NCBI RefSeq assembly: GCF_006715635.1
Contig: NZ_VFNP01000002.1
Coordinates: forward strand, 372,001-436,000
Reading direction: 5' to 3'
Origin: Streptomyces sp. SLBN-118
Lineage (GTDB): Bacteria > Actinomycetota > Actinomycetes > Streptomycetales > Streptomycetaceae
Length of the DNA stretch: 64,000 nt
Of the stretch, positions 51,261 to 60,343 are shown piece by piece. The translations under genes were made by a program, and so were the position numbers. The first letter of the stretch is position 1, and each line of letters begins with the position of its first letter. The notes beneath the pieces were generated by a model, which saw only the letters and a list, made by a program, of their open reading frames with translations, did no database searches and had not been told where the DNA came from.

Positions 51261-51596
51261 TCATCCGCGACCAGTAATCCACCGCACAACGGTGGTGAGC
51301 GTGTCGTCGTCGAGTGTGCAGAGGGCACTGATTGCGTCGAGGTCGCCGGGACGCGGTGCGATCCCTTTGGTGGTCAGGGCAGCATGCAGGTCCAGACGAT
51401 GCCGGTCCGAGGCCGGAAGAACGTACGGAAACCGCTGCACGGGATCCGGAGAGGGCAGGACGTGGTCGCGGGCCGCATCAACCTCTCCCGCAGCGGCCTC
51501 CTCCAAGTCGTATGTCTGCGTAGCGGGGAAGCGATAGGCATCAAGCGCCCACTGCGGCGTCGTGAAGGGACGGGCAGCAGCGTGTGTGGCGTTCAT
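51261..51596 (-). CDS. hypothetical protein
   Basis: A 111-residue soluble protein: MNATHAAARPFTTPQWALDA, then HRLDLHAALTTKGIAPRPGD and LDAISALCTLDDDTLTTVVR. A strong ribosome site GGGAGG precedes the ATG. I do not recognise the family; the second half looks like a small helical bundle. No operon partner. Confidence 0.6.
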   Translation of the reverse strand: MNATHAAARPFTTPQWALDAYRFPATQTYDLEEAAAGEVDAARDHVLPSPDPVQRFPYVLPASDRHRLDLHAALTTKGIAPRPGDLDAISALCTLDDDTLTTVVRWITGRG

Positions 51597-52015
51597 GGGG
51601 ACCTCCCGGATGTAGTTCTCTCACCGGCAGGAGTCCCGCTTGCCGTTGCCCAGTTGCAGGCGAGGCCACCTACCACCCGAATGCCGCAATTGCGCCATTC
51701 CAGTGCCCACGGTCTTGGGGCCCTGGGCACCGGCAGCAGAGGGCGGTCACTATGGCAGGGCTCCCCCACCGGCAGCAGCGGCTCGCCCAAGCGCGCTGCT
51801 GGGTTTCAGGGTCAGCGCCTGGCTGGCGGATACGGTCCGGGCGTCGTACGACATTTCCGGGCAGATCATGGTGCGACGGGCATGAGCTTGGCAGACCGAA
51901 GCCGGAACACGGTGTGCGGGCTTCGACTTCCCGCCGCAGCAGAATGCGGCGAGGAGGTTGACGCTGCAGATCACGCGGGCTTTGGTAGGCGCAGGTGACA
52001 GCAAGGAGGCTGGGC
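51597..52015. other. intergenic stretch, no gene seen
   Basis: About 420 bases. CACCGGCAGCAG appears twice (near 51727 and 51769), which is likely chance in GC-rich DNA. No reading frame shows a protein-like pattern. The right end carries AAGGAGG, the ribosome site of the next gene. Confidence 0.4.
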
Positions 52016-52663
52016 GTGACCCAAGTGGAACTCGCAGAGAGGTTGCCGTCGTGTTCACGATGCGGCGGGCCGCTGATCACCAGCGCCGTCATGCCGCAGG
52101 AAGACGCGGACGGCTTTCCGATCCACCTGGAACTGTGCTCTTCCTGCGATACCGAGAAACCGGCCGCCGGCGCACTGCTGCGCTGGTTCGCCACCGGAGG
52201 CGGGCACGACATGTCACGCGTTCAGGAAGGCGCGGACCTGCTGATGGATTGGACCAAGGAGGGCATGGCCGAACACGGCTGGTGCTGGTCCGCGTACCAG
52301 GCGGACGAGGCGACGGGCGAGCCGGACCGCCCCGCTCCGCATGAGACGAACCTCCAGGTACTGATGACCCAGGACATCCCCGGCAACATCGCTGACGTCG
52401 AACGCCTCCAGGAGATCCGCGACACCCTTCGCGCCCAGCTCGCCACCGCGACTGCGGAGGAACGCGCACGGCTTCAGGAGGTCATCCGGCACTTCGGCGA
52501 AGCCACCGCAGAGGGTCTGGCCGCGCAGGACCCGACGGCCGCGGAACTGCGTGACGAGGTCCCCCAGCGACCGGACCCATTGAGCCCAGAGGCTGAGCGA
52601 GGCCTGACGGACCTGTTCCGGCATCTCACGGAGGAGCCGCCACGACCCGACACAGACGGCTGA
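52016..52663 (+). CDS. DUF6300 family protein
   Basis: A 215-residue protein. LPSCSRCGGPLITSAVMPQE with ELCSSCDTEKPAAGALLRWF gives two CxxC pairs, a zinc ribbon at the N-terminus, followed by the aggregate RWFATGGG typical of DUF6300 in Streptomyces. The remaining 150 residues are helical and acidic. GTG 52016 has AAGGAGG 6 bases upstream; an earlier GTG at 51995 is in frame but has none. Function unknown. Confidence 0.75.
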   Translation: MTQVELAERLPSCSRCGGPLITSAVMPQEDADGFPIHLELCSSCDTEKPAAGALLRWFATGGGHDMSRVQEGADLLMDWTKEGMAEHGWCWSAYQADEATGEPDRPAPHETNLQVLMTQDIPGNIADVERLQEIRDTLRAQLATATAEERARLQEVIRHFGEATAEGLAAQDPTAAELRDEVPQRPDPLSPEAERGLTDLFRHLTEEPPRPDTDG

Positions 52664-52707
52664 ATCGAGCGAGGTCGAGCGCCGACGGCCCTGCGCGAAG
52701 GCGGAAC

Positions 52708-53442
52708 TCACAGCGGAACAGTCCAGGCGGCGTTGGACCGGGTCATCGCGAACGCGGCCACCGTGCCCACCGCGAGCAGCACGGAGGCGAGCAGCAGAGG
52801 CAGGGCTGGGTCGCCGTGCAGGATGGCGGCGGCGCCGACGAGGGCACCGCAGAACATGGCGACCACCGCGAGCACACGCCGCCCGGCCCTGCCGCCCTCG
52901 CCCCCGGCGGCGCGGCTGTCGGAAGCGATGCCGGTGATGGTCTGGGTCAGTACGGTCGTGGTCAGGTCGGGGACCGCGAGAGCACGAGCGGCGGCGGTCT
53001 GGACGCCCATGCCGAGCCCGAGGAGGGTGATCAGCCCGTACCGGACGGTCCCGGTGTCGGGGGTGGCGTCGGTCTGGGCGATGACGTAGGCCGACAGAAC
53101 CAGCCCGGTCTCGAGCACGAGCGCCAGATGCAGGACCCGCCCGCGGTGAGCACGAGCCCGGTGTGCGACACGGCCGCCCAGCAGGGCCCCGACGGCGAAC
53201 GCAGCGAGGGCCGCCAGCGAGGCCGCCGGGGAGAATCCCGCAGCGCCGGCGACGGCGAAACCGGAGAAGACGACGTTGCCGGTCATGTTGGCGACGAAGA
53301 CGTGCCCCAGCAGCAGAAAGCTGACGGCGTCCACCAGTCCGGTCACCACCGTCAGCACGAGCATCATCGGCGGGAGCGGTCCGTGCCGGTCCCTCATGTC
53401 GGGGACCACGGTGGTCCATGCGTCCTGCAATGCGGCAAGCAT
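52708..53442 (-). CDS. YoaK family (DUF1275) membrane protein
   Basis: A 244-residue membrane protein with six helices. LTVVTGLVDAVSFLLLGHVF with VANMTGNVVFSGFAVAGA is the DUF1275 signature, and ALAVPDLTTTVLTQTITGIA the second. Function unknown. The frame is open 52 codons upstream, but ATG 53442 gives the usual length. Confidence 0.88.
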   Translation of the reverse strand: MLAALQDAWTTVVPDMRDRHGPLPPMMLVLTVVTGLVDAVSFLLLGHVFVANMTGNVVFSGFAVAGAAGFSPAASLAALAAFAVGALLGGRVAHRARAHRGRVLHLALVLETGLVLSAYVIAQTDATPDTGTVRYGLITLLGLGMGVQTAAARALAVPDLTTTVLTQTITGIASDSRAAGGEGGRAGRRVLAVVAMFCGALVGAAAILHGDPALPLLLASVLLAVGTVAAFAMTRSNAAWTVPL

Positions 53443-53641
53443 GACGGCGCTCCGATTCGCGAGGTCCGGGAGGCCGTGTCCGCCCGGCTGTCTCCTCCAG
53501 ATTCCGACCGACTCGGCGTTCTGTGCTGTCGACACACCCGCAGGCGCTTGCCGGCGCCGATACGGCCACCGCGGGCCGCCCACGCGGCCGCCCGGCACCC
53601 AGTCGGCGCTCGTGTACGGGACAGGCGTCTAGACTCGGCGG

Positions 53642-54262
53642 ATGGCGAAGTACTTCGACGTGCACCCCGACAATCCTCAGAGGCGCACCATCAGCAGTGT
53701 GGCTGACAGCATCCGGTCCGGCGCGCTCGTCGCATACCCGACGGACTCCTGCTACGCCCTGGGATGCCAGCTGGGCAGTCGTGACGGCATCAGCCGGATC
53801 CGGTCGATCCGGAACCTCGACGATCGTCACCACTTCACCTTGGTGTGCCAGAACTTTGCGCAGCTGGGACAGTTCGTGCATGTCGACAACGACGTGTTCC
53901 GCGCGATCAAGGCGGCCACGCCTGGCAGTTACACCTTCATCCTGCCCGCGACGAAGGAGGTGCCGCGCCAGCTGCTGCACCCGAAGAAGAAGACGGTCGG
54001 GGTGCGGATTCCCGACCATGCCGTTGCCCAGGCCCTGCTCGCCGAACTCGGTGAGCCCCTGCTCTCCAGCACTCTGCTCCTGCCCGACGAGGACGAGCCG
54101 ATGACCCAGGGCTGGGAGATCAAGGAACGCCTCGACCATGTGGTGGACGCCGTGGTCGACTCGGGCGACTGCGGCACCGAGCCGACCACCGTCATCGACT
54201 TCTCCGGCGGCGAACTCGAGATCGTACGCCGAGGGGCAGGCGACACCGCGCGCTTCGAATAG
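53642..54262 (+). CDS. L-threonylcarbamoyladenylate synthase, YciO/Sua5-type
   Basis: A 206-residue YrdC-fold protein. The substrate-binding start is VAYPTDSCYALGCQLGSRDG followed by KKKTVGVRIPDHAVAQALLA and a typical TVIDFSGGELEIVRRGAG. Members make the threonylcarbamoyl-AMP used for the t6A tRNA base. The PTDS start and short length resemble the E. coli YciO branch, whose activity is weak; the housekeeping copy is probably elsewhere (inference). Confidence 0.9.
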   Translation: MAKYFDVHPDNPQRRTISSVADSIRSGALVAYPTDSCYALGCQLGSRDGISRIRSIRNLDDRHHFTLVCQNFAQLGQFVHVDNDVFRAIKAATPGSYTFILPATKEVPRQLLHPKKKTVGVRIPDHAVAQALLAELGEPLLSSTLLLPDEDEPMTQGWEIKERLDHVVDAVVDSGDCGTEPTTVIDFSGGELEIVRRGAGDTARFE

Positions 54263-54483
54263 CGCGGGCGAGCGGAAAACATGGCAGTGCCCCGCGGCCC
54301 CGCTCAGCCGGTCCGCCGCACCGCGGACAGCCGCGACGGCCGCCTCCACACGGACCCGGGTCCGCCGCGCCTGTGCCAGTCCCCGCTGCGCCGGGTGGCC
54401 ACACAGCCCTACCCGGCGGTACGCGAACTCCGCGCCGCCACGAAAGCCCGCCTCCTGGGCTGTCCCGACGGATCTCACGGCGC

Positions 54484-56466
54484 TCAGGCCGAATGCGGGC
54501 CGGGGCGGGATCCGGTTCGCCGTCCGAGGAGTTCGGCCAGCCCCCGGCGGGTGGCGGCGACGACGACACGGTCCTCGGGCCGCAGGACGTACCCGGGGTG
54601 GAGGTCCCACAGCAGCCGGGCGCCGGTGCGGTCGCCCCCGTACGGACGGGAAGCGGCAAGGTCCGGCCGACGCTCCGCGGGCTCCGCCGTGTCCAGAGCG
54701 ATCACCCGCCACGCACCCGCCCTGAACGCCTCGGCCACGGTACGGCCCTCGAACTGCGGATGCCCGGCGACATCGAGCGCCGCGAACAGCAGCACCTTAC
54801 GCTCCACCGGGATGGCGCCGAGTATCTGACGGCCCATCATCGCACCGGCGAAAGCGGGGGCCGCGAGCGTCGACACACTGCGGCTGCGGGTGAGCGCGTC
54901 GGGGTGGGCGGCGCGCAGGGTGCGATAGACGGCGGTGGCGAAGTCGTCCTCGTACAGCCGCAGCGCGACCCGCAGATCCGGCTTGACGGTACGGGCGTAC
55001 AGCGCCGCTTCGAGGTTCGTCGTGTCGGCGCTGGTCAGCGCCAGCAGCGCATGGGCCCGGTGGATCTTGGCAGCTTCCAGCACGCCCTCGTGGGTGACGT
55101 CGCCCAGCACCACGGGCACGCGCAGCCGGCGCGCGAGCGGGATGCCCCGCGCCGCCGGATCCTCCTCCACGCACACCACGGGGATGCCGAGTTCACGCAG
55201 CCGGGCCAGCACGCGCGTACCGACCTTGCCGAGGCCGAGCAGCACGACGTGCCCGGACAGTCCACGCGGCGGGCGCAGCAGCCCCGCTGCTCCGCGGAAC
55301 GCGCCGAGGGCCTCCAGTGATCCGGCGACCAGGACCGGCAGCAGCGCAAGACCCACCAGTCCGGACAGGAGCTGGAGCACCTGACGGGCGGCGGGTTCAC
55401 CGACGGCCGGGTCCCCGATCGCGAACAGATCGAGGAGCGTGAGGTACGCGGCGTGCAGGGGGTGGTCGCCGGTCGTGAGCCAGGACGCCACGGCAAGACC
55501 AACCACGGCCGCGGCGACACCGGCGAGCGCCCAGCGCAGCCGCCGCGAGAAGATCTCTCCGAGCGGGGCGCCCCGGCCGGCCAGACGACCGGACGGCACC
55601 GGCAGCCCGGCGTACGAGATCGTCTCCAGCACGACGGTCCCCCGCCCGGTGGCGGCCGCGACCGTGGCGTCGTCGGGCAGCAGACTCGGACCCTGAGGGC
55701 CGCTGCTGTCCGAACCCTCCGCGCCCGCAGGGTCGTTGGTGGTGGACGACAGCAGGGCGAGCGTGCACAAGCCGGGATCGGGTGCCTCGCCGCGCCCCGG
55801 CGGGGTGCGCTCCGCGGCACGCAGCAGCAGCCCGTCGGCCTGCACGACCTTGCTCGTACCGGCCACCGCGGTCGCCGCCAGTGCGGGCGCTGCCGTGTCC
55901 GCGTCGGACAGAACGGTGGTGGAGGCGTCCAGCGCAGCCGCGTTCAGGCCCGGCACGGCGAGGACGGCCGCCTGGTCGAGCAGGCCCTCCAAGTACTGGC
56001 CCAGTTTGCGGTTGTAGAGGCGGATCACCAGCCGCAGCCGGGGGTTGAGCCGCCGTGCGGCCAGCGCTGCCCGGATGTTCATCTCGTCGTCGTCATACAC
56101 GAGGGCCAGAGCAGCGGCCCGCTCCACACCGGCCTGACGCAGTGCCTCCTCCGACGGCTCGGCGGCCTCCATCTCCCTTACCGGAAGGAGGAATTCGCCA
56201 CTGGAGCCGACCTCGTCGGCACCACCCGGCCGGTTCATCGCAGCGGACACACGCCCGAACAGCGCGGAAGTCCGGATACGGTTCGGCGCCACGGCAGGCT
56301 GCCCACCTGTCGAGGAGCGGGCGGGCGGCACGACGAGCGTCACCCGTTCCCCGTAGACGTCGTGCAGTTCGGAGGCGAGACGGGCAGCCAGCGCGTCGTC
56401 ACCGCAGACAATCATCTGCCCTGCGGGGACGCCGTGTTGAGCCTGCTGAGGAAAGAGTGAGGACAC
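54484..56466 (-). CDS. RCK/TrkA-N potassium channel-like protein with degenerate pore
   Basis: A 660-residue protein. Residues about 15-290 are a TrkA-N/RCK-like half (QMIVCGDDALAARLASELHD; YDDDEMNIRAALAARRLNPR). Two membrane helices follow at about 325-350 and 380-405 with LLDLFAIGDPAVGEPAARQV between them, where potassium channels have TVGYG. A second RCK half starts VVLLGLGKVGTRVLARLREL and DVTHEGVLEAAKIHRA, with a TrkA-C-like end. The layout recalls CASTOR/POLLUX-type channels, but the selectivity filter is absent. GTG 56466 is chosen; the upstream extension lacks homology. Confidence 0.82.
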   Translation of the reverse strand: MSSLFPQQAQHGVPAGQMIVCGDDALAARLASELHDVYGERVTLVVPPARSSTGGQPAVAPNRIRTSALFGRVSAAMNRPGGADEVGSSGEFLLPVREMEAAEPSEEALRQAGVERAAALALVYDDDEMNIRAALAARRLNPRLRLVIRLYNRKLGQYLEGLLDQAAVLAVPGLNAAALDASTTVLSDADTAAPALAATAVAGTSKVVQADGLLLRAAERTPPGRGEAPDPGLCTLALLSSTTNDPAGAEGSDSSGPQGPSLLPDDATVAAATGRGTVVLETISYAGLPVPSGRLAGRGAPLGEIFSRRLRWALAGVAAAVVGLAVASWLTTGDHPLHAAYLTLLDLFAIGDPAVGEPAARQVLQLLSGLVGLALLPVLVAGSLEALGAFRGAAGLLRPPRGLSGHVVLLGLGKVGTRVLARLRELGIPVVCVEEDPAARGIPLARRLRVPVVLGDVTHEGVLEAAKIHRAHALLALTSADTTNLEAALYARTVKPDLRVALRLYEDDFATAVYRTLRAAHPDALTRSRSVSTLAAPAFAGAMMGRQILGAIPVERKVLLFAALDVAGHPQFEGRTVAEAFRAGAWRVIALDTAEPAERRPDLAASRPYGGDRTGARLLWDLHPGYVLRPEDRVVVAATRRGLAELLGRRTGSRPGPHSA

Positions 56467-56677
56467 ATCCCCAAGCCTCTCCTGCCGGCCCGGCGAGGTC
56501 GAAACCGGGGTATCGGGCCTGCTGCCTGACAACGGGCGAGCCGTCGGGCGTCGCAAAAAACAACCCTGTCCGGTCCGGGTAAGGACCTGCCACCCCACCG
56601 CGACCTCGCTGGGGTCGAAGTCGCGTGCGGGAATGGGCATCAACACAGTCGCATGGTTGCCTCCTTCCTGTACGCGC

Positions 56678-57292
56678 TCACGGGTGGGCCCTCACCTCGT
56701 ACGGACCGCTGCTCGCATCCCCCATGGTCTGTTCGACGAACTCCGCATGCTCGGCACACAGGTGGTACAGCTCGCGCCACCGGCTCTGGTGCTCCGGGTG
56801 CTCCCGCCAGCAGGCAGCGGTGCGGCACAGGAGGTTCCACCGGGAGCGGATGTCCTGGCGCAGGGTCTGCACATGGCCTGCCTGGTTCTTCTGCCCACGG
56901 GCCACATGCCCGCCCCATGCCAGCAGGCCGTCGGAGAGACCGATGCAGTCCAGTGTGACGTGGTCCATCAGCGCTGCGACGGCAAACCGTTCGTCGCTTC
57001 CCGGCGGTTGGCGCTCGATGAGCTCGGTCAGCCGCGCGGTGAGAAAGTCGCGCAGCGGCTGTACGTCCGCCTCGACCAGGTCGTCGGAGAACTCCAGCAC
57101 GTCCACAGGAGCCCTGGTGGTGCCTGTCACCGGCTTGCCCTCTCTGTCAGCCACAGAGGTCGCGCACACGCGGACCGCAACGAACATCTCAGAACCGCGG
57201 TCCGCAGGGTAGACCTGCACGACCGAATCGTCCGGGCCGTTCCCATTGCCCCCGTATCCACCTTGGCCATCGTGCGGATGGCCCCGTTGCAC
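56678..57292 (-). CDS. conserved hypothetical protein
   Basis: A 204-residue protein I cannot name. The middle, DLVEADVQPLRDFLTARLTE and RFAVAALMDHVTLDCIGLSD, and the end, QSRWRELYHLCAEHAEFVEQ, are helical and soluble. There are five Cys scattered through it. The GTG start at 57292 is weakly supported; ATG 57187 is another option. It may share a transcript with the RCK gene, which follows it on the same strand after about 210 bases. Confidence 0.6.
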   Translation of the reverse strand: MQRGHPHDGQGGYGGNGNGPDDSVVQVYPADRGSEMFVAVRVCATSVADREGKPVTGTTRAPVDVLEFSDDLVEADVQPLRDFLTARLTELIERQPPGSDERFAVAALMDHVTLDCIGLSDGLLAWGGHVARGQKNQAGHVQTLRQDIRSRWNLLCRTAACWREHPEHQSRWRELYHLCAEHAEFVEQTMGDASSGPYEVRAHP

Positions 57293-57331
57293 CGTCTGCG
57301 GGTCAACTCCTCTCGACGATGAGCGCCGGTG

Positions 57332-57360
57332 ATGGCCCCGCCCGGGATGGGCGGGGCCAT
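57332..57360. terminator. hairpin terminator after EF-G remnant
   Basis: A perfect 12-base stem ATGGCCCCGCCC (57332-57343) against GGGCGGGGCCAT (57349-57360) with a GGGAT loop, 12 bases beyond the stop of the EF-G remnant on the minus strand. Confidence 0.8.
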
Positions 57361-57371
57361 ACGCCCGCGTT

Positions 57372-58375
57372 CTAGCGCGCCGGCATCGCGTTCAACACGC
57401 CGCTCGGTACGGGGGCGTAGCCGGTGGCCCGGCTGGTGAAGGTGCCCCGGCCCTGGGTCCGGCTGCGCAACCGGGACGCGTAGCCGAACAGTTCGGCCAG
57501 GGGGACCGTCGCGGTGATCACGGCGGTTCCCGCCCGGGTGGTCGAGCCTCCAGCAGCGGCTCGATCCCACGATTGCGGTAGGCCGATCCGCACAGCACGA
57601 CCACGGCGTCGCCGGCGAGTGTCAGATCCCGCAGGGCTACCGCCAGTGTCTGCGCGGTGACCGCTGACTGTGCACAGAACTCCTCCAGTGCGACCGGGTG
57701 GAGTTCCGCCACCGCCTCCTCGAGCAGCCGACGGCGCCGGCGTGCCTCGTCCTCCAAGTCCTCAGGTACGGGGCCCTCGTCGAAGGTGTCGCACCCCTCG
57801 GACCAGACCAGCGACCGCATACGCAGCAGGTCCACCACGCCGGTGAACCCGTCCTCTCGGCCGATCGGCAGCTGGACGACCAGCGGAACCGTGTGCAGCC
57901 TTGTCCTGATCGACTCGACCGCCAGGTCGAGGTCGGCACCGGTACGGTCGAGCTTGTTGACGAACGCAATCCGCGGCACCCCGTAGCGGTCGGCCTGTCG
58001 CCATACCGACTCGCTCTGGGGCTCGACCCCGGCGACGGCATCGAACACCGCGATGGCACCGTCGAGCACGCGCAGCGAGCGCTCCACCTCGTCGGCGAAG
58101 TCGACGTGACCGGGGGTGTCGATGACATTGATCCGGTGACCGTCCCAGTCACAGCTCACCGCGGCAGCGAAGATCGTGATGCCGCGATCCCGCTCCTGGG
58201 AGTCGAAGTCGGTGACCGTCGTACCGTCATGGACCTCGCCTCGCTTGTACGTTGCGCCGGTGGCATACAGGATCCGTTCGGTGACGGTGGTTTTGCCGGC
58301 GTCGACGTGGGCGAGGATGCCCAGATTACGGACGCCTGTGAGCGGATTGTCGAAGTGACGGAGTTCGGTACGCAC
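57372..58375 (-). pseudogene. elongation factor G gene with large internal deletion
   Basis: The 5' part encodes an intact GTPase domain: AHVDAGKT (P-loop), [33 protein letters not shown] and [16 protein letters not shown]. At about 57545 the sequence jumps and, in another frame, resumes with [20 protein letters not shown] and TQGRGTFTSRATGYAP, the final part of EF-G domain V, ending at 57372. Domains II, III, IV and most of V, about 350-380 residues, are missing. The original frame ends after RPPGREPP. The conserved pieces are well kept, so the deletion is probably recent. The intact P-loop start could still be translated as a 285-residue fragment. Confidence 0.85.
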
Positions 58376-58881
58376 AACTGTGGCCTTTCAGGAATGACCG
58401 ACAACAAGCCAGCGCGATTTCCCGGACGGACCAGGGCCTGCATTCGGGCCGGGCACAACCCCTCAAGGCGGCGCAACGCCCCGTGATGATTACGGGGCAT
58501 TGGTCCAGGCCGAACAGACAGGGGGTCAGGTGCTCGTCGCGGAGATCCGGCGTCGGCCGCGCAGCCGACGCCGGACAGACGAAGACACCAGGATCACCTC
58601 GTACCGTGACGGGGGAACAACGACAGCGGTGCGGTCACGTCACTCGTCACGACGCGCGCTGCGATGCCGTAGCGCGCGATTCCTGGTGAGTGTAAGGAAC
58701 GTGATGGGTCCGGTGCACAGGCTTTTTTGCGACGGGCCCGCTGCGCGGCTGCCGGGGGTCGCCGTACCCAGAGCCTGTGGGAACTGGGCGGATCACGGTG
58801 GGTGAGCGTTCGAGATGCGCGGGTTGGAGGCCGCTGCTTCGCTGGTGTGGCCCGCTCTCCCCCGTCACCAAAGGAGTGATC
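58376..58881. other. intergenic stretch with one hairpin
   Basis: About 505 bases between the EF-G remnant and the DUF6381 gene. A perfect 11-base inverted repeat CCGGCGTCGGC (58547-58557) and GCCGACGCCGG (58564-58574) with a 6-base loop is the only structure seen. No protein-like reading on either strand. Confidence 0.5.
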
Positions 58882-59073
58882 ATGAGCGTTGCAGACGAAA
58901 CCGGCGGTCGAGCCCGGCAGATGCGCGAGAAGGCGCAGGAGTTGGAACAGGCCGCGGAGCGTGCCGCCGACCCGCAGGAGCGTCAGCGGCTGAAGGAAAA
59001 GGCCCGTCGGCTCAAGGAGCAGAGCGAGCAGCAGAGCAGCATGGCGAGCGGGGACTTCTACCCGCAGGACTGA
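58882..59073 (+). CDS. DUF6381 family small protein
   Basis: A 63-residue polar helical protein starting MSVADETGGRARQMREKAQE with QERQRLKEKARRLKEQSEQQ and ending MASGDFYPQD. It is a paralogue of 15371-15562. The ATG follows AAAGGAG at 6 bases, which rules out the in-frame extension upstream. Function unknown. Confidence 0.85.
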   Translation: MSVADETGGRARQMREKAQELEQAAERAADPQERQRLKEKARRLKEQSEQQSSMASGDFYPQD

Positions 59074-59373
59074 CACCGCGCACCTGTCGGCCGGTGGCTG
59101 CCCCCGCGGCCTTCCCTCAGGCGCGGGAAGCCACCGGCCGACCGGCGCGTCCGACTCGCAGGGGAGCCGATCCGGGCTCCGCCGCCCCGCGTCCGCGCGC
59201 CCGGTCGTCGACACCCGCGCGGACGGTGCCCAAGGCATCCCGGCGAGGGAGACACGGCGTCCCGGGGGCCATACGGGCGACCGGAGGCGCCGTTGGCGCA
59301 GCCGGGCGCGACGGGAGAGCACCGGCATGGCCATGCTGACCCCCAACTGCTCTCCGAAGAGGAAGGTATCTCC

Positions 59374-59649
59374 ATGCTGGAGCGTTCCCGTCGCAAGAAC
59401 GACACCGAGATCACGTTCGTCATCCCCGCCGACCAGCCCTGCGGCCAGGTCAGTGTCGTCGGCGACTTCAACGACTGGCAGCCCGGCGCCCATCCTCTGG
59501 TGGCGAGAGAGGACGGCACCCTCGCCGTCACCCTCAATCTGCCCACTGAGCAGCGCTACGGATTCCGCTACCTGGCCGCCGGCGACTACTGGTTCGACGA
59601 CGAACACGCCGACGCGCACGACGGCAACAACAGCATTCTCCACACCTGA
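59374..59649 (+). CDS. isoamylase early-set (CBM48) domain protein
   Basis: A 91-residue stand-alone CBM48/AMPK-type glycogen-binding domain: EITFVIPADQPCGQVSVVGD then FNDWQPGAHPLVAREDGTLA and EQRYGFRYLAAGDYWFDDEH. VVGDFNDW is the hallmark. Such proteins lie free of catalytic domains in many actinobacteria, and may bind glycogen or trehalose-related glucans. ATG 59374 follows GGAAGG. Confidence 0.87.
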   Translation: MLERSRRKNDTEITFVIPADQPCGQVSVVGDFNDWQPGAHPLVAREDGTLAVTLNLPTEQRYGFRYLAAGDYWFDDEHADAHDGNNSILHT

Positions 59650-59893
59650 TCCCCCGCCCCTGCGACACCGCGGGGGCGGCGACGTCCGGCCACCGTCGGC
59701 AGGTGGCCGGGAATCGCCCCACCGGCCGTGCACGGCACACTCACTGTGAGTGCGCGCCGGTGCCGCCGACACCACCGGCGAACAGCGCGTGCAGCCACCC
59801 GCGACCGCAGCGCCGCCGACCGATCCGTCACCGCCTGGACCCGAGGCAAAGCGGCCGGCCTGCGCGGGCTCACGCCGGATCACCGCTCTCACC

Positions 59894-60199
59894 TCATGCG
59901 GTGGCCGCTCGGCCGTCCTGGATCCGGCGCCACGGCTGGTCGGCCTCCCGCGCGAACGCAATGTCCAGCAGCGTGCGTTCGTCGCCGTTCCGGGCGGAGA
60001 ACATCACGCCGATGGGCAGGCCGTGCTCGGTCGCCCCGCGCGCTGGCAGGGAGATCGCGGGGCTGGCGACCACATTGTTCAGCGGGGTGAAGGCAACGGA
60101 GGAAGTGAGCCGCCCCCAGCCGCCCGGCGGGACGACCGCACCGGTGCCTGTCGCCCCGTACAGCGCCTCGGATAGGCTGATACCCGTACAAAACCGCAC
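59894..60199 (-). pseudogene. C-terminal fragment of an amidase
   Basis: The reading LTSSVAFTPLNNVVASPAIS followed by RGATEHGLPIGVMFSARNGD and DIAFAREADQPWRRIQDG is the C-terminal end of amidase-signature enzymes (6-aminohexanoate-cyclic-dimer hydrolase type). The full enzyme is about 470-490 residues; at most 100 are left, and the catalytic Ser-Ser-Lys region is gone. No upstream continuation is visible before 60344. Confidence 0.7.
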
Positions 60200-60343
60200 C
60201 TAGGAGATGCACCCAAGAGCTGCGCCCGAAGTCGCCATACCCGATGACGCTGCAAGGACAGTGCGTCAGCAGCGCTCGGCCGGACGATCGCCAGGGAGTG
60301 GTCGGCAGGCAGAGGCCCCCGCGCCCCGGTGTGAGGTCATTGC

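Noticed and set aside
51670..52212. A 180-codon open frame on the minus strand
   Set aside because: Its right half is antisense to the DUF6300 gene and its composition is Arg/Ser/Pro/Cys-rich without pattern.
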